This document shows, piece after piece, positions 20,190 to 32,997 of a stretch of DNA of 60,000 nucleotides. The position numbers were made by a program, and so were the translations under genes. The stretch comes from Strigamia acuminata (lineage: Eukaryota; Arthropoda; Chilopoda; Geophilomorpha; Linotaeniidae): NCBI GenBank assembly GCA_949358305.1, contig OX442320.1, positions 10,124,259 through 10,184,258 of the forward strand, in the 5' to 3' direction. The first letter of the stretch is position 1. Each line of letters begins with the position of its first letter. The notes under the pieces were generated by a model. It was not told the DNA's origin and made no database searches. It was given only the letters and a program-made list of their open reading frames with translations.

Positions 20190-23110
20190 AATACGAATAA
20201 ATTGTTTAAATTCATTACCAAGTCAGCCATTTTGTTGTTTCGTGAAACAATTTCGTAAACGAAATGCGCGCGCAGTTTGAAAAAGAAGTCCCTCCGATAG
20301 AAAATCAATAAGATTTGTCAATTTTAAGCAAACTTTTTTTACAATTTTTCAATCAAATCTTTATTTTAAGTTCGTCGTTTAGATATTCCGTAAAATTGTA
20401 TTATTTTTAATCCCTTCGTTTTTACAGAGCGGATGACCACGCGATAGTTTACGCTGTGAGTCATCTTATAACCATCCGCTTCGTCGTTCATTATGGGATG
20501 GCGTCACCAATGGCCGCTGTTGTTTGAACACGTCAGCGACGTCACGGCGGCCGCTTTTTACGATTTTCAAAGGTTTGTATTTCAAAATAATTAACAAAAT
20601 AATCATTAGAGTTATTCTTGGTATGAAAGTTATTGTTTGCTGGTAATTTTAGCTGGTAGTTTTCTGTGTTATTTCGAATTCGAATCTGTCAAATTCCAAA
20701 GCCGGAACTTCTTTGTTTTCTTCCATTTTCCTTTTTTGGGACTCTGATCCGAAATTTAACATGTTTTGAAAGTAGTTTAAACTGAAAAATGAACTCGGTC
20801 ATTTAATCGAAGTTCGAGTTTTAATTATCTGGAAAATGAAAAATTAGAATTATTAATCAAGAAATGAATTAATTTTTTAATATCACCACTTGAAAAAAAA
20901 GTTAAATACATATAAGTGAAGTAAAAATTAGTTGAAAAATTATATTGTTCTTTGGTAAGGGGATACCATGATACCATCAGTAATCTCAATTTCTACTTAC
21001 GTTGAAATAAACCATTCAAAATATGATGTTTCCGTATTAAACATATTTTTCTGCGCTAATTTCTTGGCTGCTTATTCTCTCGGTGTTGTCACATTCGCTA
21101 TTGAATGTATGGCTGGCGCTGTTAAGTTTGTTGTTGAGGCCATTTCACACCTAAATTATGAAAACTGCAGTTTGTAAACTCCTGGTAAAAATTACATTCC
21201 TTAAAATATCAAAATAATGGTTAGACAAATGAATGAAAAGCAAATTCTTCAATTTTACTCTCACAATTACGACTGAAATAAATTGCAACTTCAGTTCCGT
21301 GCTTGAAGTTCCGCATGTTTTACATCAAACTAGTGCTGGAATAAACGACTACAAATTTTGTAGTTTGTCTCGAGTAGTTTTGGAATATAAAACTGCCACC
21401 ATTTTGTCATTTCTTAGAGAAAATGCCAACAGACGGCGCCCCGTAAAAATCACGATGAATTTGGACGTAGCAATACAGGAAAAGTGGGGGTGTACACATT
21501 TAAGAAAGCAAACACAAAAAGGATGATTTAATTTATGATTTTGGTAACGATTTTTTTGTTTATTTTATCTAATTTTTCTTTCTTTTAAGTGACATAAATT
21601 GGATTAAAAAACAAAGTTTCACATGTTTTTTAAAGCTTAGTTTACACTTCCTACAAAAGATAAGAAATATAAAAAGTTAAAAAAAATTGTAAATATTTCT
21701 TTGCAGGTTCTATGACCTACCCTGAGCGGGCCAGAAGAAAATTGAAGCGAAAATGACCATCACCAGTTACCACTCACCAGTCCTCCACCGCAAATGAGAT
21801 TTTTAGCAGAAAAATTCAACGCGATGAATTTTTACAACGAAAATACCGGATTAGATATTACAGGGCAGATTTCATACAGTTCAAATGTGTATCTATAAAC
21901 TTGTAAAATGAAATTCTATAAGATGTTAAGTTTAACTAACTCCTCCCACGAAGATAGTCTTGCGGAGAAGTCTATCACAACTCGTCACTCACCACCATCC
22001 CAAAAAGAAGATGAAGTGTGCGTATTAACTTGTTAGAAAATGTTATTTTATTTTTATTCAAACGCAACAATGTAGAGTTGAGTTGAGTTTGAAACGAATG
22101 CAAAATATTTGAGTTGTAAACTAAGCAAACAGATGAGAAAACTTGTTTCTTCTACAAGTAAGAGGAATTCATTTCGAGCTAATTGCATTTTAATAAGGTT
22201 TGGTCTGCTTAGAAATAGAACGTGATAGAAAAAACATGTTTTCTTATATGTATATCGCACATAAAAACGTGTTTTCTGTTTGCAGTGATATTGTATTTAT
22301 AACTGAAATAGGATTAACTGTGAAACGGTTATTTTTTTGGACATTCCTAGTTTTAAAAACAGCTGACATGGTGCTGGCATAACTTAGAATGTAGAACGGT
22401 CAAATGAAAAGGACATTGTGCCATCTACACCTTGTTCGACCACCAGTGAGTAAAGTGGCTGGTCAGAAAACTTGTTTTTACACAAATGGATAAACATTAG
22501 ATTAAAAAACATGTGTTCTTACCGTAGTAGAGTATTGCTGTTGCTGGCGATGCAATGAAGTTCTGCGAAGGTATTTTCTTTATCCTTGTTGCAACGAACT
22601 TAAAAGTACTGTTCCGTTATGGAATAATCTTTTATCAAGGGTGTGTGAATTTATACAAAATGGTTATTGATTAGCACAAAGGTGGTGTCTCACCGGGTAC
22701 AAATCAGCACTTTGCTTTTTCTTATTTTATTCATGCTCCATGTATTGAATGAAATTGTTGTATTGGTGGTAATTCGTTATGTATTGGCTGTAATTAGCGA
22801 GCATAGATTGAGTAGTAGAAACAGTAATGCTACAATATTGTCCCATAACCAGTAGCTATAAATTATTATTATCCTGATCCTATTCAGTGTGTTTTAACAT
22901 TAAAGTAAATATATTAACTAATTTTTGTGTTCAGATTTCTACTTTGGCTTTTTTTTTAAGTTTGTATGAAGTAACATAAAAGAAAACAGTTATTTGTATA
23001 TTGTACCTGATAAAGTTAAGTAATGCTAATCTTCTCTTTTTTCTTGAATGTACCGTTGTTTTTCTTTCTGTTTCTTGTCATTGTTACCCTTATATTTCTT
23101 AACAATGTGC
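20190..23110. other. Intergenic DNA with dispersed repeat copy 3
   Basis: Bases 20790-21080 are the third copy of the repeat also at 14.9 and 19.6 kb. The rest is AT-rich with short frames only. The open stretch at 21233-21526 has no recognisable motif. Confidence 0.5.
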
Positions 23111-23112
23111 AC

Positions 23113-23176
23113 CCATGGAAAAAAACTTTCCTTGAATACCTAAGTACCACTGTCTTCAAGGAAAGTTTTTTCCACG
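23113..23176. ncRNA. Strong hairpin, possible small-RNA precursor
   Basis: The left arm (23113-23136) carries GGAAAAAAACTTTCCTTGAA and the right arm (23155-23174) is its complement with one fewer base in the A/T run. The 18-nt loop gives a stem of about 22 pairs. The length would suit a microRNA precursor, but the A/T run is low in complexity and no expression evidence exists. Confidence 0.2.
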
Positions 23177-23370
23177 GTGGTGCTTTACAGTTATATGTAT
23201 GAGGAATTGTCCTTTCTGCTTATTGCAATAATGTGTATTTTCTGTTTGTGTATAGTCATGTTACTAGTCACTGTTTCTTACCAGTAGGCACTGTTCTATC
23301 GTGAGTCTCTATGTTCTGCCATAAAAAACTCCTGCAGCCAATCACTGTGTCGAACCACTATGCACTGTCC

Positions 23371-23961
23371 TATACTTGTAAGTATGCTCTGCTGTTAGTA
23401 GTCTCTACTCTGCCATTAGATACCACCTTGCCATTAGCCAATGCACTTGCTGTTGAAAGTTTACCATTAGTTAATGTCCTGTTAATCACTATATTTGTAT
23501 ATTCCGCACGATCGCGCGCGTTTTATCAACCTTGGGAAAGCCGCTTTCTCAAATTTGCAAATTCCACATTGTGTGAACATGCTACAACGCTTCTGTGCGC
23601 GTCAATAAAAAAAAAACCGATTAGAAATGAAATTCAGGGTTTTGTTAAAATAAAAATTATACAATATCCTTATGGCGCGCATGCGGATTTCTCGGAGTGC
23701 GAAAGGGACCCTATTTTTAACATTACGGCGGCCTATACCTTGACCCCCTGTTCGCAGTCTCATGGCTGATTTTGCGGATTTCACTTATTTGTATATTCCG
23801 CACGATCGCGCGCGTTTTATCAACCTTGGGAAAGCCGCTTTCTCAAATTTGCAAATTCCACATTGTGTGAACATGCTACAACGCTTCTGTGCGCGTCAAT
23901 AAAAAAAAAACCGATTAGAAATGAAATTCAGGGTTTTGTTAAAATAAAAATTATACAATAT
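23371..23961. repeat. Founder-like minisatellite block and a 175-bp direct repeat
   Basis: Bases 23371-23491 are nearly identical to 39941-40061, the start of the long minisatellite at 40 kb. Immediately after, a block beginning 'ttgtatattccgcacgatcg' at about 23490 is repeated from about 23788 with almost no change over ~175 bp. The copies are separated by about 120 bp. Confidence 0.85.
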
Positions 23962-24700
23962 AATCAGTCTATAATGCTTCTATAATGCTGTTGGTTTAAT
24001 CAGCACATTGTAATCGTGTGAAAACACGCGCGCTCGCAATAATACATTACCCAATGTACTTGCACTGGCATGGACCCATCAGTGCGCACTTTCCCGTGCG
24101 TGCTGCTTGCACTATTTACATCAATTGTTGCTCCACAGGTTGCGCGACCTGCCGGGCAGTTAAGACGTACTAGAATAACCTCAGGATTTGATAAAACCTG
24201 ATTTTTGGATGACACTAAGTAAATGGCAGTGAATGTGAGATGTGAGATACACGATGAATTTAATAAAATTTATATTTCCTAATCATGGGATTGGTTTCAC
24301 GTTTCATAATCCAACAATTAAGTAGAATATCATTATTGCAATTGATTAAAACAAATTTTTTTTACAAATTCTTTGGTTTTACATTTTAAATTTATTTTCC
24401 AATAGTTGGCACCATCGCAATTGCTGCGAGTTTAAAACACTGCATTCAGCAGAATTTACTGCACTTTCAAATCAAGGCCAGGCATACCTACTGCAAAGTA
24501 ATGTATAAACCATAAAGAAGCCTTTGATTCGGAATTGCCTGTAGGTAATTCTGCGCTGGTCTCCAATGGAAATGTCCGCGCCGGTCTTCCGTGCACGGGA
24601 AGTCCACAGAAAGTCCGTGCATTCCGTGCGTCGTACCGCGTGATCTTGCATTGTTTTTTGTGGGCTTTTCCTGATTAGGATTACTTCCTTTTTAACTCTT
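23962..24700. other. Intergenic DNA, nothing assigned
   Basis: No supported gene. A G+C-rich patch near 24560-24650 repeats 'ccgtgc' words. Confidence 0.5.
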
Positions 24701-27700
24701 GAAGAATTAAGTTTGTTTTTTTTGCTCCAAAACGTCCCAAAACGCCTGAAAATCGCGCAACTCGAGGCAAAACATTACAGTGTGTATTCAAATCAAAACT
24801 AGCTACAAATACATGCTGAAATTAGCTAAATTTTCAAATTTTTTGGCTTTCAAGAAGTAATGGAAACATTTGACATAACGTGGATCAGTTGCATTCAAAA
24901 ACTAAAATATTTTGTGTTTTACTTCAATTTTAAACTAAAAATGATGTCATTTTCTGTTTAAACCCCTGTTAAAGCTTGAAATACATTTTAACTAAAAGAA
25001 ATAAGTTTGTTTTTTTCTTCGGCAGTGACGTGTACACACGAGCACGCCTGAGAACGCCAAAAAATGCTAAAAAACGCTCAAAAACGCCTGAAAATCGCGC
25101 AACTCGAGGCAAAACATTAATTTTTCATCTTTATTTCAACTTTTGTGACGTTTAAAATTGTGTTCTCATGTTTTTTGCCTCAAGTTGCATTGTCATCTGG
25201 CGTTTTGGAGTGTTTTTATGTGTTCGCAGGCGTTCGCAGGCGTTTTTTGGCGTTGTCACTCACTCAAGTGGCCAATTTTAGCATTTTCCGTAGTAAAAAT
25301 GGCCGTTTTTCGTCAAAATGGCCATTTTTAGCCATTTTTCAGAGTAAAAATGTTTTTTTTTCACCGTTTTTATAGTAAAATGGCCATTTTTAGTCGTTTT
25401 TTTAATCAAAAATGGCCGTTTTTATCGTTGAAACGTTATTAAAATGTAACGTTTCAATGGCGTTTTGATCTCGCCTCATTTCCGGTTTTGAAAATTAATA
25501 AACGCCCCGGCGTTTATTCGAGGCAACACCCAACTTGGGCTTTTATTCGCGTCGCACCGCATCATCATCTCACCTTGCCTCCCGTCTTGAAAATTTATAA
25601 ACGCCCCGGCGTTTATTCAAGGCAAACCATTGTTTATGTAAGTTTTTCCTGATTAGGGTTACTTCCTTTAGAAGAAACACGTTTATTTCTTCTCGCTTAA
25701 TCTTGAGTCGTGATCTCGCCTCGTTTCTGGTCTTAAAAATTAATAAACACCCCGGCTTTTATTCAAGGCAATACGGTACGTTTATGAAACCCAACTTGGG
25801 CTTTCATTTTAAAAAAAGCGCGTGTTCTTACGTCGAACTAAGAGATACAGGTGAATTAGCAACGCCTAATTTGATTTAATAAATAAAGCAAACAACATCT
25901 CGCCTCACTTCTGGCGTTTGTTCGAGGCAAGCCATTGTTTTTGCATTTTTTTTCCTGATTAGGGTTACTTCCTTTTTAACTCTTGAAGAAATAAGTATGT
26001 TTTTTTTACTCGGCAGTGACGTGTACGCGCGAGTACGCCTGAGAACGCCAAAAAATACTCCAAAACGCCTGAAAATCGTGCAACTCGAGGCAAAACATTA
26101 ATTGTTTATTTTTGTTTCAACTTTTGTAACGTTTACAATTGTGTTCTCATGTTTTTTGCCTCAAGTTGCATTGTCATTTTGCGTTTTGGGGCGTTTTTAG
26201 GCATTTTTAGGCATTTGCGGGCGTTCTTGGGCGTTTTTTGGCGTTGTCATTCAATCAAATAGCCATTTTTAGCCATTTTTACCCATTTTTCATAGAAAAA
26301 TGGTCATTTTTAGCCGTTTTTCATCCAAAATGGCCGTTTTTCATCCAAAAGGGCCGTTTTTCATCCAAAATGGAATAATTGTTGTGTCCGGATTTTATGT
26401 CATTTATTGTCTTAATTAAAGTTAACAAAGTGTCTTTAATTTTTGCTTTTCTTGAATTTCAGCTTTTTAGATATTTTTACATATTAAACTTTCATTTTTT
26501 GTGATTTATTAAAAGTTACAGTGTTTTCATGAATTTTAGTGTCTATGATATTGATATTATCTTTATTCATTGCTATTTAAAGTTTTATTACTTCTCTGTG
26601 TCTTATTTCTTTAATTCTTGCTCATTTTGTGTGATTTTGGATGATTTTTAGTGCATCCGTCGATTTACAGATCACTTGCGTAAGACGCGTGACGTCATAT
26701 TTCTTAATCTAGTTCGGTTGTGTTCAAACTTCTAACCTTTTGTTTGGACCTTATTCTTGTGTTATGGATAGGTTTTAGAATTGATTTAGACTAATTTGGG
26801 GGTGATCTGTCGATTGGTTTGCTTTATTTTTGTCCCGGAACGGTCGTTTTGTCGTTTCGAGCGTTTGTTGTCGGTACGCACTTGTGCGCTGCTGACCGAG
26901 TTCATTCCGTTCGGCAAACGATTATTTTCAAGTGTTCTTTTAATAAATAGTGCTTTTGTTGTAGGAAATTACATTTCCTAATGTTATTTTATTCAATACA
27001 GTGTGTATTCTTGATTTTATTCTTGTGTTGAAATTCAAATGTCGTGTTTTGCCGCTCTAGCGGATTTGAAGTGGGCGCCATGTTGGATTTCCCCGCTAAT
27101 TTCTTTATTTATCCATTTCATTTGTCTTTTTGAAAATGAATAAACGCCCCGGCGTTTATGCGAGGCAAGCCATAGTTTTTGTAGGTTCTTTCCTGATTAG
27201 GGTTACTTGTGACGTGCACGCGCGAGCTCGCCTGAGGACGCCAAAAAAAGCTCAAAAACGCCCCAAAACGCCTGAAAATCGCGCAACTCGAAGCAAAAAA
27301 TTACAGTTTGAATTCAAATCAAAACTAACCACAAATACATGCTACAATTAGGTAAATTTTCAAATTTTTTATCAATAAATGATGACTTTCAAGAAGTATG
27401 ACAACATTTGACAAAATTTAGACCAGTTGCATTTAAAAACTAAAATATTTTGTGTTTTACTTCAATTTTAAACCAAAAATGACGTCATTTTTTGTTTAAA
27501 CCGGCGTTTATTTGAGGCAAACACGCCGCTGAGAACGCCAAAAAATGCTCAAAAACACTCCAAAAGACCTGAAAATCGCGCAACTTGAGGCAAAAAATTA
27601 ATTTTTCATCTTTGTTTCAACTTTTGTGACGTTTAAAATTGTGTTTTCAAGTTTTATGCCTCAAGTTGCATTGTCATCTGGCGTTTTGGGGCGTTTTGGG

Positions 27701-28480
27701 GCGTTCGCAGGCGTTTGCACGCGTTTTTTGGCGTTGTCACTCACTCAAGTGGCCATTTTTAGCCAATTTTCGAAGTAAAAATGGCCTTTTTTTATTAAAA
27801 TGGCCATTTTCAGCCATTTGTCATAGTAAAAATGGCCATTTTCAGCCATTTTTTATAGTAAAAATGGCCATTTTTCATCCAAAATGGCCGTTTTTCATCC
27901 AAAATGACCATTTTTATCATTGACACGCTATAAAAATGTAACGTTTCAATGGCGTTTTGACGGAACCGGTAAGTTTTGAAATTTCCCGTGTCCCGTTATT
28001 GTGACTCCTCGTCCGGTTTCTCAGAACCGAAACCCTAATACAGGTGAATTAGTGACGCCTAATTTGTTTTAACAAATAAAGCAAACAACATCTCGCCTCA
28101 CTTCCAGTCTTGAAAATTAGTAAACGCCCCGGCGTTTATTCGAGGCAAGCCGTTGTTTTTACAGTAATTTCCTGGTTAGGGTTATTTTTTTTTTAACTCT
28201 TGAAGAAATAAGTTTGTTTTTTTCTCGCCTGCACGCGCGAGCTCGCATGAGAATGCTAAAAAATAAGCAAAAACGTTCTAAAACGCCCCAAAACGCTTCA
28301 AAATGCTCCAAAAAGCCTGAAAATCGTGCCACTCAAAGCAAAAAATTATGTTCGCATGTTTTTTGCCTCAAGTTGCACGGTTATCTGGCGTTTTGGTGCG
28401 TTCTTGGGGCGTTTTGGTGCGTTCTTGGGGCGTTTTCGGGCGTTTTTTTGGCGTTGTCACTCACTCCCACACTTTGCTGT
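24700..28480. repeat. Array of diverged duplicated foldback blocks
   Basis: Blocks near 24720, 25020-25480, 25980-26370, 27190-27350, 27520-27960 and 28190-28470 share a common order: 'aacgccaaaaaa', 'cgcgcaactcgaggcaaa', 'tttcaacttttgt', 'ttttttgcctcaagttgc', 'gcgttttttggcgttgtcac', then several 'aaaatggccattttt' words. Within a block the two halves are partly complementary, so each can fold back. Between blocks the phrase 'taaacgccccggcgttta' followed by 'cgaggcaa' recurs. No protein frame is conserved. Confidence 0.8.
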
Positions 28481-30146
28481 CTTGTTTATTACAATTTGGT
28501 TTAGCTGTTGTATTTATTTTTATTTGTTTTATGGTTATTTAATGTGTTTTTGTAGCATTCAAAATGTTTTGTTGCCTAATTTCTCGTTTTGGCGCCAACT
28601 GTTTGTTTGACAACGCCGTGTCAGAATTTAGGGATGATTCTGCTTTGGTTTCTAATTAAAAAAAAAATGTTGTTTTAATTTCAATTGTAACTGCTTATTA
28701 TAACGTTATTATTAGTATTTTGTAAAGGTTCATTCTTTTTCCATGTTAATAAAAAATGAAGTAACTTTCGGTGAAAAAAAAAACAGTTAAATGCGGATCA
28801 AAATTAAACACACACGAGAAGTTTAATAAACGTCCCGGCGTTTATTCGAGGCAATACGGTACATTTGTGAAACCCAACTTGGAACCCGAAAATAACGTGG
28901 GGCCGTCTGAACACCTGGATTTGAATTTTCGTCTACGCGCGCGCCGACGCATGGGGAATGCGGGGTGGGGTTCCTTCCCAGTGTTCCGAACGAGTCAATT
29001 TCACCCCGAAAATATCCCGAAATTGCTGATACATGCATTTCGAGCCAGAAATATTGATCTTCATGTAAATTTTGATTGTTTAGCTTTTTTTTGAAATTTT
29101 ACAAATTTTTCTCATCTCCTGCCTTCCTCGCTCATTTAACACCAAAATGGCCTGCATTGAGGATTTTTCCCATAATCCTTTTCACACGTATGGAGCGCAA
29201 ACAGTCGCAATAAATGAAATCAGCGGAATTCGGCCTTGAGTTTGCGACGCCATCTTGAATACGAGTAACAGCACAGTATGGTGTCAATTATTCGAACTGA
29301 TCGTAAGGCATGGGACAAAAATTGATTAAAAACGAACAAACATGATTAAAAATCAACAAAAATCGACTGAAATCGGACAATAATCAATTCAGAATGACAA
29401 ATAACGATTAAAATTGGCAAAAATTGTCACAAATAGAGAAAAACCGATTAAAAATCAGCAAGAAACCAATAGAAATTGATAAAATCAAATAAAAATTAAC
29501 AAATATCCATTTTGTTTGCTTTTAAACAAATTAAGAACTTTGAAAACACACGACAATTTTAAACAGTAAACACCGGGGTCAAATAAGCGCCGCTACTCGT
29601 TTAAACACCGGGGAGGTGTTAGTGAAGTGCCTCGAGTGGAGAAATTAATAAACGCTCGAGGCACCACGGTAGGCTTATTAAACACAAAATATGAAACGCT
29701 CGATCTTCAACAGGCGCACACGCCCGAGAACACCTCGGCATGCCTCAGCACTCTCCAAGAAACGAGAAAAACCAAGGCAAAAAAAAAAAAAATACACCAA
29801 AATTAGGACTAAAATCAAACACACATGGGGCCCGGAAGATTGATAACATCCCGGCATATATTCAAGGCAGTACGCCATGTTTTTTCCACCATTTTGTAAG
29901 TTTATTTCAATATTCATAAAGTTTATTGCTTTTTGTATCATTAGTAGTATTCCCTTGTGTGATGTGGTTTTATAAATATCACACACAACTGCTTCTGCTG
30001 TTTTCTTCACGTTTATGCTTCGTGTATGCACGTGAAGCCCTCGCACATCTTTTGAGCACCTGTACACATTTGGACACGCTCAAGGTGCTACATCGCGCGC
30101 TCAAACGCACTAGATCGCGCGCGCAAACGCGCTACATCACGCATAT
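28481..30146. other. Intergenic DNA with scattered repeat motifs
   Basis: The 'cccggcgtttattcgaggcaa'-type motif recurs near 28830 and a variant near 29646. Bases 29315-29510 are the left outer arm of the large foldback region. No gene is supported. Confidence 0.6.
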
Positions 30147-30538
30147 TAGGGATAAGAACAGACCGGGATAGGGACTGGACTGGTAATGTTTGCCCTATGC
30201 GGATACGGGACGGGACGGGATTACAGTTGCTAAATTCGTACTGCGAGGCGGAGACAATTTTCTAATTCCAGTTGTTATTTATCACTATTAAGCCTAATAT
30301 TGAGCCTGATAATGCTAAAATAAAGTAAATAAACAACAACAACAAACTCATTATTAAAAGTAAATTACACTGTATGACCAAAATATTGTTGTTTCTTTAC
30401 TTTATTTTAGCATTATTAGGCCTAATATTAGGCTTAATACTGATTTATTTCAATTATGCAATCATACGCGCGTATTACGCTAACGTAATGGACCCGGGAC
30501 GGGTCGGGACCCGAAAATTGGTCCCGTTCTCATCCCTA
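30147..30538. mobile_element. hAT-type MITE, 392 bp, with perfect 8-bp target duplication
   Basis: The ends are TAGGGATAAGAAC and GTTCTCATCCCTA (12 of 13 inverted). ACGCATAT is found directly on both sides (30139-30146 and 30539-30546). An 8-bp duplication is the hallmark of hAT insertions. Inside, 'gcctaatatt...aaataaagtaaa' and its complement form a second inverted repeat. There is no transposase frame. Confidence 0.92.
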
Positions 30539-32920
30539 ACGCATATATATATCGCAGACATATCGCGCCCACGACAAAGCACAAACCCATGGCAGTCACC
30601 AAAGAATATTTACGCCGCTTCCACGCACGTTTTATTTTCTCACAGGCCTCTACACATTTAACTTGCGCGCGCACTTGCTACGTGCTCGTGTGGTCACAAT
30701 AAATACCTAATTTTCATTAAAATAACGAATGAACGAAATCACTTCAACCACACTTGCTACGGTCGACGCATCGACGGCGATTCGCATGCGTTACCCCAAA
30801 TACCGATAAAAAATCGCAGAAAACACTAATCCCGACCCAAAAACCGCCAAAATTACCCTCAACACACGCCAACAACCTTCCACCACTTAAATTACACCGG
30901 AAAAAAACAATTTCAAACCGAAAAATCAACAAAAAAGGCCAAAAAAATATTGCAAACAAAGAGAAAAGATCAATTATCGAGGCAAATCCCCACCACAAAA
31001 CAACGCATCGCCGGTATACACTTAAGCGTACAGTGCACAACACTACTGTTTATTTTCAATGATCCAATAAATAAAATTTGAAACAAAGTTGAGTGGAATT
31101 GTACGTTTCTTGTATATTAAAGTTTTTATTTTGTTTGTTTACACTTAATTTTTTTTTTCCATCATAGAATGGCGACTCGATACTTTTGTAGCTCGAATTC
31201 ACTTCGTAAACGTGGTCGGTGTTCATCACGCGTCAATGCGCTCGTGCAATAGTATAGGCGCGCATACGATTTGATGCGCGCAAAACTTGCAAAACTTGCA
31301 CGGAATTTGGGCAATTTTTGACAAATTTCAGCAGATTTTTGCCTGTATTTGACAAATTTCAGAAGATTTTTGCCTATATTTGACAAATTTCAGAAGATTT
31401 CCTCAATCCTCAAACATTTGCTGAAATTTCTCATAAAATTTCTAAAATTAATTGAAATTTGTCTGAAATTTGTCTGGAATTTGTCAAATATTGTCAAAAA
31501 TCCGTGGAAATTTGTCAAATACTGGCAAAAATCCATGTAAATTTGTCAAAAATTGCCATAATTCGGTGCAAATTGTGTTAGATATTGGAAAAATTTATTT
31601 TAACGCTTCCAACGCGCCAGTAAATCGCGCGTGCACACGCATGGATTTTTCGTCATAGTTGGATGCGCGCAAACCTCACGTAACTTGCGCCAAAATTTGG
31701 CAATTTTTGACAAATTTCAGCAGATTTTTGCCAGTATTTGACAAATTTCCACTGATTTTTGACAATATTTGACCCAACAACTGCGCCACGTTCCAGGCGC
31801 CGGTTTAGGCATTTTAGACCCGTTTTAGACCGTTTTAGATGGCGAAAACGTTCTCTCCATCATTTTCTACCCCTGGGTGAGGTTTTCAGCGTTCATGATT
31901 GATGAAAAAGCTGTTTTCTAACTAGCTGTCCCATTGCTAGTTTTGGCGTCAGGTTTTAGCAACCTTCCGATCCGACTCTGTCGTCTGCACGACCTCCAAG
32001 ACTGTTTTAGGGTTAATTTGAGTCAAATAATTCATTCTGGGGGTTGTTTTGGGTTTTTTACAAGTGTGTTTTTGTAGTTTTTATTGGTTTCAAACATTGT
32101 CAATTCTTTATACAAGTGTAACTTTCATTTCTCTGTATTTTGAGAACTTTGCATTGCAGCAAAGTTCATTTCTTGCCCCTTAATTATTGTGTAATTGTTG
32201 GTTTTCAAGCCCGTTTTTTAACAATAACTTTATTTGAAGTGCCTATTGTTTCAGGCACGTGCTTCCACGTGCCTTTTATTGTTGAGCAATTTCTTGGGCA
32301 GTTGCGCTCCTGTTGCTAGCATTGCCGCGCGTTCTCCGCGCGTGTACTCGCGCGTTTCGCATCACACACATTCGGGTTCGATGGCCTATCGCGGCGGCAC
32401 ATTGTGTGGCATAGCGCGGCACGTTGCAATTACGTGACGTGGCACGTTGCTGTTACGTGACGCGATAGCCAGTATTTAAGCAGGGGATTCCATCATCGTT
32501 TACACAAATGCGCATTGCAACGTGGAGGCGCATTCGAGTCCTTTTCCCAAGCGAAATCGTATTCGATTCGCTTTCGAATCGAATACGAGTTTTGTCCTTT
32601 TTCAACGCGAAATCGTATTCGATTCGCTTTCGAATCGTATACGAGATGGTCGATGATTTTTGTTTCCCGGACTTTGATTCGTATTCGAGTTGTTACGAGT
32701 TCGTATTTTGATCGTATTCGTATTCGAATCGAATTCGAATCGTATTCGAATCGAATACGAATCGAATTCGAGTCGTATTCGAGATGGTCGATGATTTCCA
32801 CTCGCTCGTATACGCGTTGTATACGAGCTCGTATTTTGATCGTAATCGTAAACAAATCGTTTACAAGTCGTATACAAGTTGTATACGACGTGTATACACC
32901 TCGTATACGAACGAAGTTTG

Positions 32921-32997
32921 TGAAAACACAATTTCCAAATAAGACGTATGTGACTACTATGTGTTTTCATGTCGTAGTAAGTATCCGGTGGATTTTC
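32921..32997. repeat. Central spacer of P1
   Basis: This asymmetric 77-bp sequence separates the arms. It contains its own 9-bp inverted repeat (GAAAACACA ... TGTGTTTTC). The same sequence recurs at the centre of the second foldback, about 38310-38386. Confidence 0.9.

Noticed and set aside
20968-21526. Frames of 69 and 97 codons on the plus strand
   Set aside because: The first overlaps a dispersed repeat; the second shows no motif, splice support or neighbour.
23311-23769. 152-codon plus-strand frame
   Set aside because: It runs through minisatellite-type and directly repeated sequence; no domain or codon bias.
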